Position numbers and translations under genes: made by a program. A stretch of 64,000 nt of DNA from Haemophilus parainfluenzae ATCC 33392. Its GTDB lineage: Bacteria; Pseudomonadota; Gammaproteobacteria; Enterobacterales; Pasteurellaceae. Under the pieces are notes generated by a model. That model did not search any database. It was not told where the DNA came from and was given only the letters and a program-made list of their open reading frames with translations. Location of the stretch: contig NZ_CP133470.1 of NCBI RefSeq assembly GCF_031191205.1, positions 1,681,501 through 1,745,500 of the forward strand. The letters are read 5' to 3'. Shown piece after piece: positions 30,055-39,224 of this stretch (position 1 is the first letter of the stretch; each line of letters starts with the position of its first letter).

Positions 30055-32922
30055 TTAGAATTTATAGTTTAAACTAAAAATATAAGTTCTTCCTCGTGCA
30101 AAATTGTAAAGCACAGATTTATCTTTTATTCCGTTATCGCAAGTATCATTTTTGCTACAAATGGAATCATTTAAGCTTGAATAATAGCGTTGAGATGCCG
30201 CATCGTTGCCAGAATCTAAAGGATCAACATAACGTTTATCTAGTAGGTTTTGTACTTCAGCTTTGATAATCAAATCTTTGATAGGTTCGTAACTTATATG
30301 CAAATCTAAAATAATTGGTTGTTTATTAATTTCTTCTGTTTTCTTAATTGCATAATAAGTTCTTTCATGACTAGTATTTAATTCAAATTCAGAGCCGTTA
30401 ATATATTCTTCTTGAATGGTTGCTCGTTTGCTTTTCCCATAGTAACGAGCTGCGATACCAACAGTTAATTTTTGATCAAACCAGCGAGAGCCAAGTTCTA
30501 ATCTTCCATAATCTTTAGGTAACATTGAGATACGAGATAGACCATAACCTTGTTTTAGAATGTCATCTTTTGATGCGTTGTTAGGACGTGGACTTGCATC
30601 TGCATAATTGGTTGGTTGATTTGTTCGTTGGTATGCATAAGACAGATTTGCAAAGAAACGTCCCATGTCATAGTTAATTTCTAACTCGACGCCGCTCTTT
30701 TTCACAATAGGCTTATAATTTTGATGAGCAATGGTAAATCTAAATCCATTATCAGCAGCCCAGTCAGGAACAACGCCATCTCTCCACCATACACCATATA
30801 CATTATGAATATAATTTTTGATGAAACTACGATATCCCACTAGTTTTAAACCTAGAACATCTTCTTCTGTAAAAACAGCTTTTTTATAGGTGTTAAACCC
30901 TAGTTGATAAGTTTCTGCTCGCTCAGGTTTTAATGCCGTATTTACGCCAACATCAGATACTTGAGAGAAGAACATTTCTTGAATATTTGGCATTCTATGT
31001 GTGCGCGAATAGGTGAAAAACGGCATAAAATAATCATTGATATCCGCGCTAAGCGTTGCTGAGTGGTTTATCGCTGTTTTATGTCCTGATTTATGCAAAA
31101 TCGGTTCATTAATTTGTGTTGGTGTATTTTCATAACCTACATACTCACCGTTAAATGCATAATGCGTAAAATTGACACTATAGTCTAAATGGTAAATTCC
31201 TTTAGAAAGTGCGGTATCAAAATAAACAGTTTTAAATTGTTGTTTACCAGAAGGTTGTAAGATCACTGAACGTTGTGGTAATCCGCTTTTGCTTCCTTGG
31301 AAGCGACCTAAATAACTATAGTTTCCTTGGGAGTGTGATTCATTGTTATAAAACAAACTTAATTCTTCTGGAAAACGGTTTTTACTATACTCATTAATAA
31401 AGTAGTTAAAGCCCAATGTGGTTTTTAAATCGATTTCTTTTGGCAATAAAAAAGTATAGCTATTGTTAATATCAATAATATTTGCCACATTCTTCGTAAT
31501 TAATTTATCTTCTACTTGCCAACCAGAAAAGAATGCACCTTTAGGATAAATGGTTTTACCCAAGTTGTGTGCTACCATCAAATTGAGATCAAGATAGCGA
31601 TTATTATTAAAATTATAATTTAATTGATAATTACGATTTTCAATTTTTCGAGAACCAATTTTATTATCGAGGGTACGAATTTGTGCACCTAAATTATGGC
31701 GATCATCACCATATTCAAATTTTAATAAATGGCTACGAGAACGAGATTGCAAACTGCCAGGCTCAATAGGGGCAACACTGTATTGATCCTTATTACGTTC
31801 AAATGAGTTATTTGTTGAATCCACATCATTTTGTAATTCGGGGATATCTTTGGGAGGCACACCATTTTCTAATTCTCTCAGAATTTTTTTTCTAGTTTCA
31901 TTTTTATAAGTATTAAGTTGATAGCTAGATGTATTGTAACGAGGTTCGTTAGGCGTATCTTCTTCACTAATATAATCATAATTTTCTTCTTTTCTTTCTA
32001 CTCGAGTAATACATCCTGGTGTTCTTGTTTCAGTCACTCCAGTCAATTCATCTGTAGTTGTAATTGGATCTGTATTTCCGTTAAATGTTGGGGTTGGCGC
32101 ATTGCAAGACCAATGATTTTTGTTTAAATCGGGAGTCCATTGTCCTGTAGAATTTAAAGTATAACCGGCATTATGGAAATAAGCTTCTTTTTCTTTGGCA
32201 AGAATATCTTGCCCTAATGATGCTAATCGTTCTCCGCCACCGATACGGTAATCTTGTGAAACTTCACGTTGGCTATAACCATATACCACACCGACATAAC
32301 CGCCATTATCAAGCCATTTTCTGCCTGCAGCTGTGGTCATAAAATTCGACTTAGTTTCATTGCTACCAGCCATACCTTTAACAACTAAACCAAAAGGTCT
32401 ATCATCCGTGATAATATCGTTAACCCCCAATGTTCTAAAATTAGCACTACCAGACAATGTGTTTATACCGCTGGAACCTGAGAAATTGCTTTTATTGATA
32501 TCGACACCAGCAATGAAATTAGGATCTATCGCGGCACCAAATTGAGAGTTACCGCCTGATTGACCTGAATCCATTGAGGTAGAATAAAAAGTTTGTGTTA
32601 CGCCATCAACCATAGTATTGACTCGACCTAACCCATTTTCGCCACGAATATTCACAGAAACTACGCCAGAGCCTTTATCTTGTTGAGTAAAAGCACCTGG
32701 GATACTTCGAATAACTTGATCGATAGTTTGGGTTTCTTTAAAAATATGCTCTCGGGTGCTTTTTGCTTTCGCTTCCGTAAAAGGTTTTTTATCATTAGCC
32801 ACATTTTTTTCGACCACATTTATTTGATCGAGTATTTCTTCTGTTTGAGCTTCAGCAATATTAATATTCATTGCATTTATTAGGCAAAATGTAACTAAGT
32901 TTAATTTTATTTCTTTCTTCAT
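30055..32922 (-). CDS. hup: TonB-dependent haem receptor, Hup family
   Basis: 955-residue outer-membrane receptor. Sec signal (about 1-25), then a TonB-box-like segment near EEILDQINVVEKN. The plug domain has SIPGAFTQQDKGSGVVSVNIRG and VDGVTQTFYSTS, and a 22-strand barrel ends in the terminal aromatic residue (FSLNYKF). Its position between mtnN and cmk matches H. influenzae HI1217, shown there to be the haem-utilisation protein Hup. A Fur box covers the promoter, so expression should rise under iron limitation. Transferrin- or haemoglobin-receptor homologues are alternatives, but location favours Hup. Confidence 0.85.
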   Translation of the reverse strand: MKKEIKLNLVTFCLINAMNINIAEAQTEEILDQINVVEKNVANDKKPFTEAKAKSTREHIFKETQTIDQVIRSIPGAFTQQDKGSGVVSVNIRGENGLGRVNTMVDGVTQTFYSTSMDSGQSGGNSQFGAAIDPNFIAGVDINKSNFSGSSGINTLSGSANFRTLGVNDIITDDRPFGLVVKGMAGSNETKSNFMTTAAGRKWLDNGGYVGVVYGYSQREVSQDYRIGGGERLASLGQDILAKEKEAYFHNAGYTLNSTGQWTPDLNKNHWSCNAPTPTFNGNTDPITTTDELTGVTETRTPGCITRVERKEENYDYISEEDTPNEPRYNTSSYQLNTYKNETRKKILRELENGVPPKDIPELQNDVDSTNNSFERNKDQYSVAPIEPGSLQSRSRSHLLKFEYGDDRHNLGAQIRTLDNKIGSRKIENRNYQLNYNFNNNRYLDLNLMVAHNLGKTIYPKGAFFSGWQVEDKLITKNVANIIDINNSYTFLLPKEIDLKTTLGFNYFINEYSKNRFPEELSLFYNNESHSQGNYSYLGRFQGSKSGLPQRSVILQPSGKQQFKTVYFDTALSKGIYHLDYSVNFTHYAFNGEYVGYENTPTQINEPILHKSGHKTAINHSATLSADINDYFMPFFTYSRTHRMPNIQEMFFSQVSDVGVNTALKPERAETYQLGFNTYKKAVFTEEDVLGLKLVGYRSFIKNYIHNVYGVWWRDGVVPDWAADNGFRFTIAHQNYKPIVKKSGVELEINYDMGRFFANLSYAYQRTNQPTNYADASPRPNNASKDDILKQGYGLSRISMLPKDYGRLELGSRWFDQKLTVGIAARYYGKSKRATIQEEYINGSEFELNTSHERTYYAIKKTEEINKQPIILDLHISYEPIKDLIIKAEVQNLLDKRYVDPLDSGNDAASQRYYSSLNDSICSKNDTCDNGIKDKSVLYNFARGRTYIFSLNYKF

Positions 32923-32943
32923 TTGTTATCCTCTTCTTTTTTT

Positions 32944-32985
32944 GAGAAAGATTCTCATTATCCTATTTGATGTGAGAGAATTCAA
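32944..32985 (-). promoter_or_regulatory. hup promoter overlapped by a Fur box
   Basis: On the minus strand TTGAAT (32985-32980), 17 bases, then GATAAT (32962-32957). The 19-bp GATAATGAGAATCTTTCTC (32962-32944) starts at the -10 and matches the Fur consensus at 15 of 19 positions. Confidence 0.7.
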
Positions 32986-33010
32986 GGGATGAGATCATGA
33001 AATTTATATA

Positions 33011-33069
33011 AGAATTAAAGAATAATTTTCATGTTATATATGATGAAATTTTTAATTCTTCTTTTTTTG
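33011..33069. other. Orphan hairpin with T tract in the hup-cmk gap
   Basis: AAGAATTAAA (33011-33020) pairs with TTTAATTCTT (33052-33061), followed by CTTTTTTT on the plus strand. No gene ends upstream of it on that strand. In the remainder of the 382-base gap 32923-33304 I see only AT-rich sequence, the hup promoter and the cmk -10. Confidence 0.35.
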
Positions 33070-33264
33070 TTGAAAACATAATAACGATTATTGAGGTTTT
33101 TCTTTTTATCGGTGGCGTTTGCCTTGACATTATAGGAGAGGATTAAGAGCTGATATTTTTTCTTTAAATTTTATATGAATTATCAATGTTTATTTAGAAT
33201 TGTGATAGGTGATTATTTTTAACATTTGGCAAAAGAATCTTTAGTGAAATAAATTATTTGTGTC

Positions 33265-33270
33265 TATAAT
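33265..33270 (+). promoter_or_regulatory. cmk -10 element
   Basis: Consensus TATAAT 35-40 bases before the cmk ATG; the -35 is poor. It places the transcript start near 33277, after an in-frame TTG at 33260, which excludes that longer start. Confidence 0.5.
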
Positions 33271-33304
33271 ATATCGGTTTTTGAAAAGTAAAAGGATAGA
33301 GATG

Positions 33305-33982
33305 ATGGGGATAATTATCACCGTTGATGGTCCAAGCGGAGCAGGGAAAGGAACACTTTGTTACGCCTTGGCTGAAAAGTTGGGTTTTACCTTGTTGGAT
33401 AGTGGTGCCATTTATCGCGTGACGGCATTGGCTGCGCTGAAACGTCATGCAGATTTAACCGATGAAAAAGGATTAGCGGAGTTAGCACGTCATTTAGATA
33501 TCCAGTTCATCCCGAAAAATGGTGAGGTCAATGTACTTCTTGGAGGGATGGATGTGAGCCATTTAATCCGTACGCAAGAAGTAGCGGAAGCTGCATCAAA
33601 AATAGCGGTTTTCCCAAAAGTGCGGTCAGCTTTACTGCAACTTCAGCAAGATTTTGGCAAAAATGATGGACTGATTGCGGATGGGCGAGATATGGGAACC
33701 GTGGTTTTCCCAAATGCACAAGTTAAACTGTTTTTAGATGCAAGTGCGGAAGAACGTGCAAAAAGACGTTATAAACAGTTGCAAAATAAGGGAATTAATG
33801 GTAACTTTGCACAGATTTTAGCCGAGATACAAGAACGTGATTTTCGTGATAGAAATCGTGAGGTTGCGCCATTGAAGGCGGCTGATGATGCTTTATTGTT
33901 AGATAGTACAACATTGAGTATTGATGAGGTTATTGCTCAAGCGTTAGTTTATATTCAACAAAAAACGTCAATTTCGATTTAA
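33305..33982 (+). CDS. cmk: Cytidylate kinase
   Basis: 225 residues from the ATG at 33305 (a second ATG lies at 33302). It phosphorylates CMP and dCMP. The P-loop GPSGAGKGT is at residues 9-17, the NMP-binding insert and the lid ([12 protein letters not shown]) follow, and the [11 protein letters not shown] motif is intact. cmk-rpsA-ihfB is a conserved order. Contains an uptake signal (33618). Confidence 0.96.
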   Translation: MGIIITVDGPSGAGKGTLCYALAEKLGFTLLDSGAIYRVTALAALKRHADLTDEKGLAELARHLDIQFIPKNGEVNVLLGGMDVSHLIRTQEVAEAASKIAVFPKVRSALLQLQQDFGKNDGLIADGRDMGTVVFPNAQVKLFLDASAEERAKRRYKQLQNKGINGNFAQILAEIQERDFRDRNREVAPLKAADDALLLDSTTLSIDEVIAQALVYIQQKTSISI

Positions 33983-34078
33983 CTGTTTATTCAAGGAAGA
34001 ATAGACATTTATCCTCAACCCCGCATTTTATGGATCTTAATGTGGATGTTATTAACTTAAATTAAGAAGATTATTTAT

Positions 34079-35728
34079 ATGTCAGAATCTTTTGCTCAAC
34101 TCTTTGAAGAATCATTAAAAGGCCTTGAAACCCGTCAAGGTTCAATCGTTAGCGGTACTGTTGTTGCTATTCAAAAAGGCTTTGTACTTGTTGATGCAGG
34201 CTTAAAATCTGAATCTGCAATTCCTGTTGCTGAATTCCAAAACGCTCAAGGTGAACTTGAAGTTAAAGTTGGCGACACAGTAAACGTAGCTTTAGATGCA
34301 GTTGAAGATGGTTACGGCGAAACTAAACTTTCTCGTGAGAAAGCAGTTCGTCACGAATCTTGGATTGAATTAGAAAAAGCTTACGAAGAAAAAGCGACCG
34401 TTATCGGTTTAATCAACGGTAAAGTGAAAGGCGGTTTCACAGTTGAGTTAAACGGTGTTCGTGCATTCTTACCAGGTTCATTAGTTGACACTCGTCCAGC
34501 ACGTGAAGCAGATCACTTACTTGGTAAAGAATTAGAATTCAAAGTAATCAAATTAGATCAAAAACGTAACAACGTTGTTGTTTCTCGTCGTGCAGTGATC
34601 GAATCTGAAAACAGCCAAGAACGTGAACAAATCCTTGAGAACCTAGCTGAAGGTTCAGAAGTTAAAGGTATCGTTAAAAACTTAACTGACTACGGTGCAT
34701 TCGTAGATTTAGGTGGCGTTGACGGTTTATTACACATCACTGATATGGCTTGGAAACGTGTTAAACACCCAAGCGAAATCGTGAATGTAGGCGACGAAGT
34801 AACTGTTAAAGTATTAAAATTTGACAAAGATCGTACTCGCGTATCTTTAGGCTTAAAACAATTAGGTCAAGATCCTTGGGTTGCTATTGCTGAAAACCAC
34901 CCAGTAAACAGCAAATTAACAGGTAAAGTAACTAACTTAACAGACTACGGCTGTTTCGTTGAAATCTTAGATGGTGTTGAAGGCTTAGTTCACGTTTCTG
35001 AAATGGATTGGACTAACAAAAACATCCACCCATCTAAAGTTGTAAGCCTTGGCGATACTGTTGAAGTAATGGTATTAGAAGTTGACGAAGAACGTCGTCG
35101 TATTTCTTTAGGTTTAAAACAATGCAAACCTAACCCATGGACTCAATTCGCTGAAACTCACAACAAAGGCGACAAAGTTACTGGTAAAATCAAATCAATC
35201 ACTGATTTCGGTATCTTCATCGGTCTTGAAGGTGGTATCGACGGTTTAGTTCACTTATCTGACATTTCTTGGAATGTTGCAGGTGAAGAAGCAGTTCGTA
35301 ACTACAAAAAAGGTGACGAAGTTTCTGCAGTAGTATTAGCAGTAGATGCAGTGAAAGAACGTATTTCTTTAGGTATCAAACAACTTGAAGATGATCCATT
35401 CAACAACTTCGTAGCAGTTAACAAAAAAGGTGCAGTAGTTTCTGCAACTGTTGTTGAAGCTGACGCTAAAGGTGCTAAAGTTGAATTAGCAGGTGGCATT
35501 GAAGGTTATATCCGTGCAGCAGACTTAACAAATGAAGTTGCAGCGGGTGATGTAGTTGAAGCGAAATACACAGGTGTTGATCGTAAAGCACGTATCGTTC
35601 ACTTATCTGTAAAAGCGAAAGATCAAGCTGAAGAAGCAGCTGCAGTTGCAAACGTGAATAACAAACAAGAAGATGTTGCTATTCCAAACGCAATGGCTGA
35701 AGCTTTCAAAGCAGCTAAAGGTGAATAA
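34079..35728 (+). CDS. rpsA: 30S ribosomal protein S1
   Basis: 549 residues with six S1 (OB-fold) repeats. The repeated [32 protein letters not shown] and [24 protein letters not shown] segments stand out. The first two repeats anchor the protein to the ribosome and the others bind mRNA. Codon use is strongly biased and no uptake signal interrupts the gene, as expected for a highly expressed gene. A good terminator separates it from ihfB. Confidence 0.98.
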   Translation: MSESFAQLFEESLKGLETRQGSIVSGTVVAIQKGFVLVDAGLKSESAIPVAEFQNAQGELEVKVGDTVNVALDAVEDGYGETKLSREKAVRHESWIELEKAYEEKATVIGLINGKVKGGFTVELNGVRAFLPGSLVDTRPAREADHLLGKELEFKVIKLDQKRNNVVVSRRAVIESENSQEREQILENLAEGSEVKGIVKNLTDYGAFVDLGGVDGLLHITDMAWKRVKHPSEIVNVGDEVTVKVLKFDKDRTRVSLGLKQLGQDPWVAIAENHPVNSKLTGKVTNLTDYGCFVEILDGVEGLVHVSEMDWTNKNIHPSKVVSLGDTVEVMVLEVDEERRRISLGLKQCKPNPWTQFAETHNKGDKVTGKIKSITDFGIFIGLEGGIDGLVHLSDISWNVAGEEAVRNYKKGDEVSAVVLAVDAVKERISLGIKQLEDDPFNNFVAVNKKGAVVSATVVEADAKGAKVELAGGIEGYIRAADLTNEVAAGDVVEAKYTGVDRKARIVHLSVKAKDQAEEAAAVANVNNKQEDVAIPNAMAEAFKAAKGE

Positions 35729-35740
35729 TTAATTCACATA

Positions 35741-35773
35741 AATAAGGCTGGGTCGTTGGCTCAGCCTTATTAC
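35741..35773 (+). terminator. rpsA terminator
   Basis: AATAAGGCTG (35741-35750) pairs with CAGCCTTATT (35762-35771), with an 11-base loop. Confidence 0.8.
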
Positions 35774-35879
35774 TACCCACTATAATTAACAAGGATTTAG
35801 CGGTAATTTATTATGAACTAATACATTACCTGTAAGTCTTAATAATAAGTTTAAGTATAAATTTAAAGGAGAGTTGACG

Positions 35880-36164
35880 ATGACTAAATCTGAACTAATT
35901 GAAAATCTATCAACAAAGCACCCAACTTTATCCGCAAAAGAAGTAGAAGGTATTGTAAAAGATATTCTTGAGCTCATTGCACAATCTTTAGAAGAGGGTA
36001 ATCGTATTGAAGTTCGTGGTTTTGGTAGCTTCTCTTTACACCATCGTCAACCGCGAGTAGGCCGTAATCCTAAAACAGGTGATTCTGTAAAACTAGATGC
36101 TAAATCTGTACCGCACTTTAAAGCGGGTAAAGAATTAAAAGATCGCGTAAATGTTTTTGCTTAA
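35880..36164 (+). CDS. ihfB: Integration host factor subunit beta
   Basis: 94 residues from the ATG at 35880 with an AAAGGAGA ribosome site; an in-frame TTG at 35874 would sit too close to that site. It is a DNA-bending protein acting as a heterodimer with IhfA. The [23 protein letters not shown] arm with the intercalating proline is typical. An uptake signal at 36110 encodes the VPHFK region. Confidence 0.97.
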   Translation: MTKSELIENLSTKHPTLSAKEVEGIVKDILELIAQSLEEGNRIEVRGFGSFSLHHRQPRVGRNPKTGDSVKLDAKSVPHFKAGKELKDRVNVFA

Positions 36165-36183
36165 ACATTCAATCGATATCAAT

Positions 36184-36212
36184 AAAACGACACTTAGGTG
36201 TCGTTTTTTATT
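36184..36212 (+). terminator. ihfB terminator
   Basis: AAAACGACAC (36184-36193), loop TTAG, GTGTCGTTTT (36198-36207), then TT. Confidence 0.88.
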
Positions 36213-36257
36213 ACAAATTTTGGCATAATGAACCTATTCTTAACAAAGGAGATTGTG

Positions 36258-36551
36258 ATGATTAAATATATTCTCGGACTCATTATTGTGCTGGCTATTG
36301 TACTCGTTGCGGTAACTATAGGGGCGAATAATGATCAAGTAATCACCTTTAACTATATTGTTGCTGAAAGCCAATTCCAACTTTCAACATTAGTTGCCAT
36401 TTTATTTGGTTTTGGATTAATTTTAGGTTGGTTAATTACTGGATTATTCTACTTAAAATTAAAATTCAAAAATATGTCGTTAGCGCGTCAAGTTAAACGT
36501 CAAACCTTACAAATTAACGAATTAACTACTACCCGCGATAAGGCAGTATAA
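36258..36551 (+). CDS. lapA: LapA (YciS), LPS assembly protein A
   Basis: 97 residues from the ATG at 36258 (AAAGGAGA ribosome site). Two membrane spans (about 3-22 and 42-65) are followed by a short coiled-coil tail in the cytoplasm. It works with LapB in coupling LPS synthesis to LpxC degradation by FtsH. The stop overlaps the lapB ATG by one base (TAATG). Confidence 0.92.
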   Translation: MIKYILGLIIVLAIVLVAVTIGANNDQVITFNYIVAESQFQLSTLVAILFGFGLILGWLITGLFYLKLKFKNMSLARQVKRQTLQINELTTTRDKAV

Positions 36552-37729
36552 TGCTTGAATTACTCTTTCTGCTTCTGCCAATAGCCGCCGCTTATGGTTG
36601 GTATATGGGGCATCGGAGTGCCAAGAAAGATCAGGAAAATATTAATAATAAACTCTCCCGTGATTATGTCACGGGGGTCAATTTTTTGCTTTCTAATCAA
36701 ACGGATAAAGCTGTTGATTTGTTTCTTGATATGTTACAAAAACAAGAAACCGAAAATGAAATTGAAAGCAATTCACAATTTGAGGCTGAGCTAACGCTCG
36801 GTAATCTTTTCCGTTCTAGAGGTGAAGTGGATCGTGCTTTACGTATCCATCAAGCCCTCGATCGTAGTCCCAATTACTCTTTCGAACAAAAATTATTAGC
36901 TAAACAGCAACTCGCTAAGGATTTCATGGCGGTGGGTTTTTATGACCGAGCAGAAGCCCTTTACATAATCATGGTAGATGAGCCTGAATTCGCTGAAAAT
37001 GCACTACAACAGCTTTTAGTGATTTACCAAAAAACAAAAGAATGGAAAAAAGCGGTTAATATTGCAGAAAAACTAGCCAAAATTTCCCCTAAAGAAAATG
37101 ATGTGGAATTAGCACAATGTTATTGTGAATATTCCTTAAGTGGTGAACTTGAAAGTGTGGTCGAAAAACGCAGTATTTTACAAAAAGCGTTGAATGTATC
37201 TCCAACCAGTGTGAGAGCATCAATGCTGCTTGCTGATTTAGAAATGGCAGATAAAAACTACCGTCAAGCCATTCATTTTTTGGAGAATATTCTTAATCAA
37301 AATCCAATTTACATTGGAGAAGTGTTGAAAACACTCAAATATTGCTATGATGAATTAGGAGAGAGAGATAACTTTGAGTTATTCTTGATTCGAGCCAGCC
37401 AGCAGATTAACAATACGAAAGTAGATTTAATGTTAGCAAGCGTGATTGAAGAGAAAGATGGTAAGAGTGCAGCGCAATCAAAGCTTTATCAACAACTCAC
37501 AAAACATCCAAGTACATCTATTTTCCACCGTTTTATTCAATTCCAAATTGATGATGCAGAGGAAGGACGAGGTAAAGAAAGCTTAATTTTGCTACATAAA
37601 ATGGTCGGTGAGAGAATTAAGCAAGGCTTTGGCTACCGTTGCTCAAATTGCGGTTATCAGACCCATAAATTAATGTGGAATTGTCCTTCTTGCAAACAGT
37701 GGGAATCCATCAAACCAGAACATAATTAA
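36551..37729 (+). CDS. lapB: LapB (YciM), LPS assembly protein B
   Basis: 392 residues. One N-terminal membrane anchor (about 1-20) is followed by a series of TPR repeats and a C-terminal rubredoxin-like zinc ribbon (CSNCG ... CPSC). In E. coli LapB presents LpxC to the FtsH protease, setting the LPS rate. Followed at 21 bases by pyrF, so possibly co-transcribed. Confidence 0.95.
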   Translation: MLELLFLLLPIAAAYGWYMGHRSAKKDQENINNKLSRDYVTGVNFLLSNQTDKAVDLFLDMLQKQETENEIESNSQFEAELTLGNLFRSRGEVDRALRIHQALDRSPNYSFEQKLLAKQQLAKDFMAVGFYDRAEALYIIMVDEPEFAENALQQLLVIYQKTKEWKKAVNIAEKLAKISPKENDVELAQCYCEYSLSGELESVVEKRSILQKALNVSPTSVRASMLLADLEMADKNYRQAIHFLENILNQNPIYIGEVLKTLKYCYDELGERDNFELFLIRASQQINNTKVDLMLASVIEEKDGKSAAQSKLYQQLTKHPSTSIFHRFIQFQIDDAEEGRGKESLILLHKMVGERIKQGFGYRCSNCGYQTHKLMWNCPSCKQWESIKPEHN

Positions 37730-37750
37730 TTGACACAGTGAGGTAAAATT

Positions 37751-38443
37751 ATGAATAGCAAAATAATCGTTGCATTGGATTACGAAACGGAAGCACAAGC
37801 ACTATCCCTCGTGGATCAAATTGATCCAAGCTTATGCCGTTTAAAAGTGGGTAAAGAAATGTTTACTACACTAGGAACCAGTTTCGTTAAGCAATTGCAC
37901 GAGCGTCAATTTGATGTTTTCCTCGATCTTAAATTTCATGATATTCCGAATACTGTGGCAAGAGCAGTGCGCTCTGCGGCTGATTTAGGCGTATGGATGG
38001 TGGATGTCCATGCTAGTGGTGGTTTAAAAATGATGGAAGAGGCGAAAAAAATTCTCGAACCTTATGGAAAAGATGCCCCTTTATTAATTGCAGTGACCGT
38101 ATTGACAAGTATGGAAGATTTAGATTTATTACAAATTGGCATTAATTCTTCACCACTCGAACACGTTTTACGTCTTGCGCATTTAACACAGCGTGCGGGA
38201 TTAGATGGAGTCGTTTGTTCACCACAAGAAGTGGAGATTTTACGCAATACTTGTGGTCCTGATTTTAAATTAGTCACCCCAGGGATTCGTCCTATTGGTA
38301 GTGATTTTGGAGATCAGCGTCGCGTCATGACACCAGCTGCAGCTATTCGATCTGGTTCTGATTATTTAGTAATCGGTCGTCCAATTACGCAAGCTGAAAA
38401 CCCAGCTGAAGTGCTTCGTTCAATTAATGCATCAATTGAGTAA
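37751..38443 (+). CDS. pyrF: Orotidine 5'-phosphate decarboxylase
   Basis: 230-residue TIM barrel for the last step of UMP synthesis. The catalytic Lys/Asp tetrad is in [14 protein letters not shown], and VTPGIRP with the C-terminal phosphate-binding LVIGRPIT are present. The yciH start follows after a single base, as in other gamma-proteobacteria. Confidence 0.97.
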   Translation: MNSKIIVALDYETEAQALSLVDQIDPSLCRLKVGKEMFTTLGTSFVKQLHERQFDVFLDLKFHDIPNTVARAVRSAADLGVWMVDVHASGGLKMMEEAKKILEPYGKDAPLLIAVTVLTSMEDLDLLQIGINSSPLEHVLRLAHLTQRAGLDGVVCSPQEVEILRNTCGPDFKLVTPGIRPIGSDFGDQRRVMTPAAAIRSGSDYLVIGRPITQAENPAEVLRSINASIE

Positions 38444-38444
38444 T

Positions 38445-38765
38445 ATGGCTGAGAGTACATTAGTTTATTCTACCGAAGTCGGTCGAATTAAAGTGCAAAA
38501 AGAGCCGGTACAACGCCCTAAAGGTGATGGTGTGGTTCGCATCCAAAAACAAACCAGTGGTCGAAAAGGCGCAGGCGTTTCAGTGATTACTGGGCTAGAT
38601 TTAGCTGATGATGAATTGAAAAAGTTAGCCGCTGAACTTAAAAAACGTTGTGGTTGCGGTGGTTCGGTTAAAGACGGCAACATTGAGATTCAAGGTGAAA
38701 AACGCGATTTAATTAAACAACTTTTAGAACAAAAAGGGTTTAAAGTAAAATTAGCCGGTGGTTAA
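38445..38765 (+). CDS. yciH: SUI1/eIF1-like protein YciH
   Basis: 106 residues from the ATG at 38445; a longer in-frame start inside pyrF is rejected. The C-terminal SUI1 domain has RKGAGVSVITGLDL and RCGCGGSVKDGNIEIQG. The eukaryotic homologue checks start codons; in E. coli YciH affects translation initiation fidelity. It ends at a strong hairpin, closing the lapA-lapB-pyrF-yciH run. Confidence 0.95.
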   Translation: MAESTLVYSTEVGRIKVQKEPVQRPKGDGVVRIQKQTSGRKGAGVSVITGLDLADDELKKLAAELKKRCGCGGSVKDGNIEIQGEKRDLIKQLLEQKGFKVKLAGG

Positions 38766-38774
38766 GATAAGACA

Positions 38775-38807
38775 AAAAATCCCTCTTCAATTGAAGATGG
38801 ATTTTTT
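38775..38807. terminator. yciH terminator
   Basis: AAAAATCC / GGATTTTT extended through TCTTCAA / TTGAAGA with a single C-T mismatch (38775-38806). Also usable by the convergent SirB2-like gene. Confidence 0.85.
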
Positions 38808-38812
38808 CATAA

Positions 38813-39169
38813 TTAGCCTTCCATAAAGTTTGGTTGGTAAGCAAAGAACATTGCACCTAAGAAACTTAACAAGGCAAATGCCAGAAATGCACTGTTTGGA
38901 TTGACTGCTTTACGACTAAAATATTTAGCCGCGAAGAAGATATAAAGCACAAGCATGATGATTTTCATGACCAACCAGCTTTGTAGCTGATAACCGACCA
39001 AGAAGAAAATCGTTAAGCCGCTTGCAATTAAAAGTGTATCCACTAAGTGCGGTAAAATTTTTAGCAGTTTAATCGCGCGCCAATTTTTCCCACTTAATTG
39101 CATTCCCCCACGGATAATTAATAATCCTAAACTTAAAAATGCACAAACAATGTGCAAATAAATTAACAT
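38813..39169 (-). CDS. SirB2-like integral membrane protein
   Basis: 118 residues from the ATG at 39169 (GGAG ribosome site 5 bases upstream; the in-frame GTG at 39175 overlaps that site). Four predicted membrane spans fill most of the protein. The opening LIYLHIVCAFLSLGLLIIRGG and central KILPHLVDTLLIASGL match the SirB2 (invasion-gene expression up-regulator) family. Function unknown. Contains an uptake signal at 39046. Confidence 0.8.
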   Translation of the reverse strand: MLIYLHIVCAFLSLGLLIIRGGMQLSGKNWRAIKLLKILPHLVDTLLIASGLTIFFLVGYQLQSWLVMKIIMLVLYIFFAAKYFSRKAVNPNSAFLAFALLSFLGAMFFAYQPNFMEG

Positions 39170-39190
39170 AATCACTCCAGATGTAAAAGG

Positions 39191-39218
39191 AAAGTGCGGT
39201 CAAAAGCGACCGCACTTT
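39191..39218 (-). terminator. ettA terminator from an uptake-signal pair
   Basis: AAAGTGCGGTC (39191-39201) and GACCGCACTTT (39208-39218), perfect 11-bp stem with a 6-base loop just after the ettA stop. Confidence 0.85.
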
Positions 39219-39224
39219 AATTTC

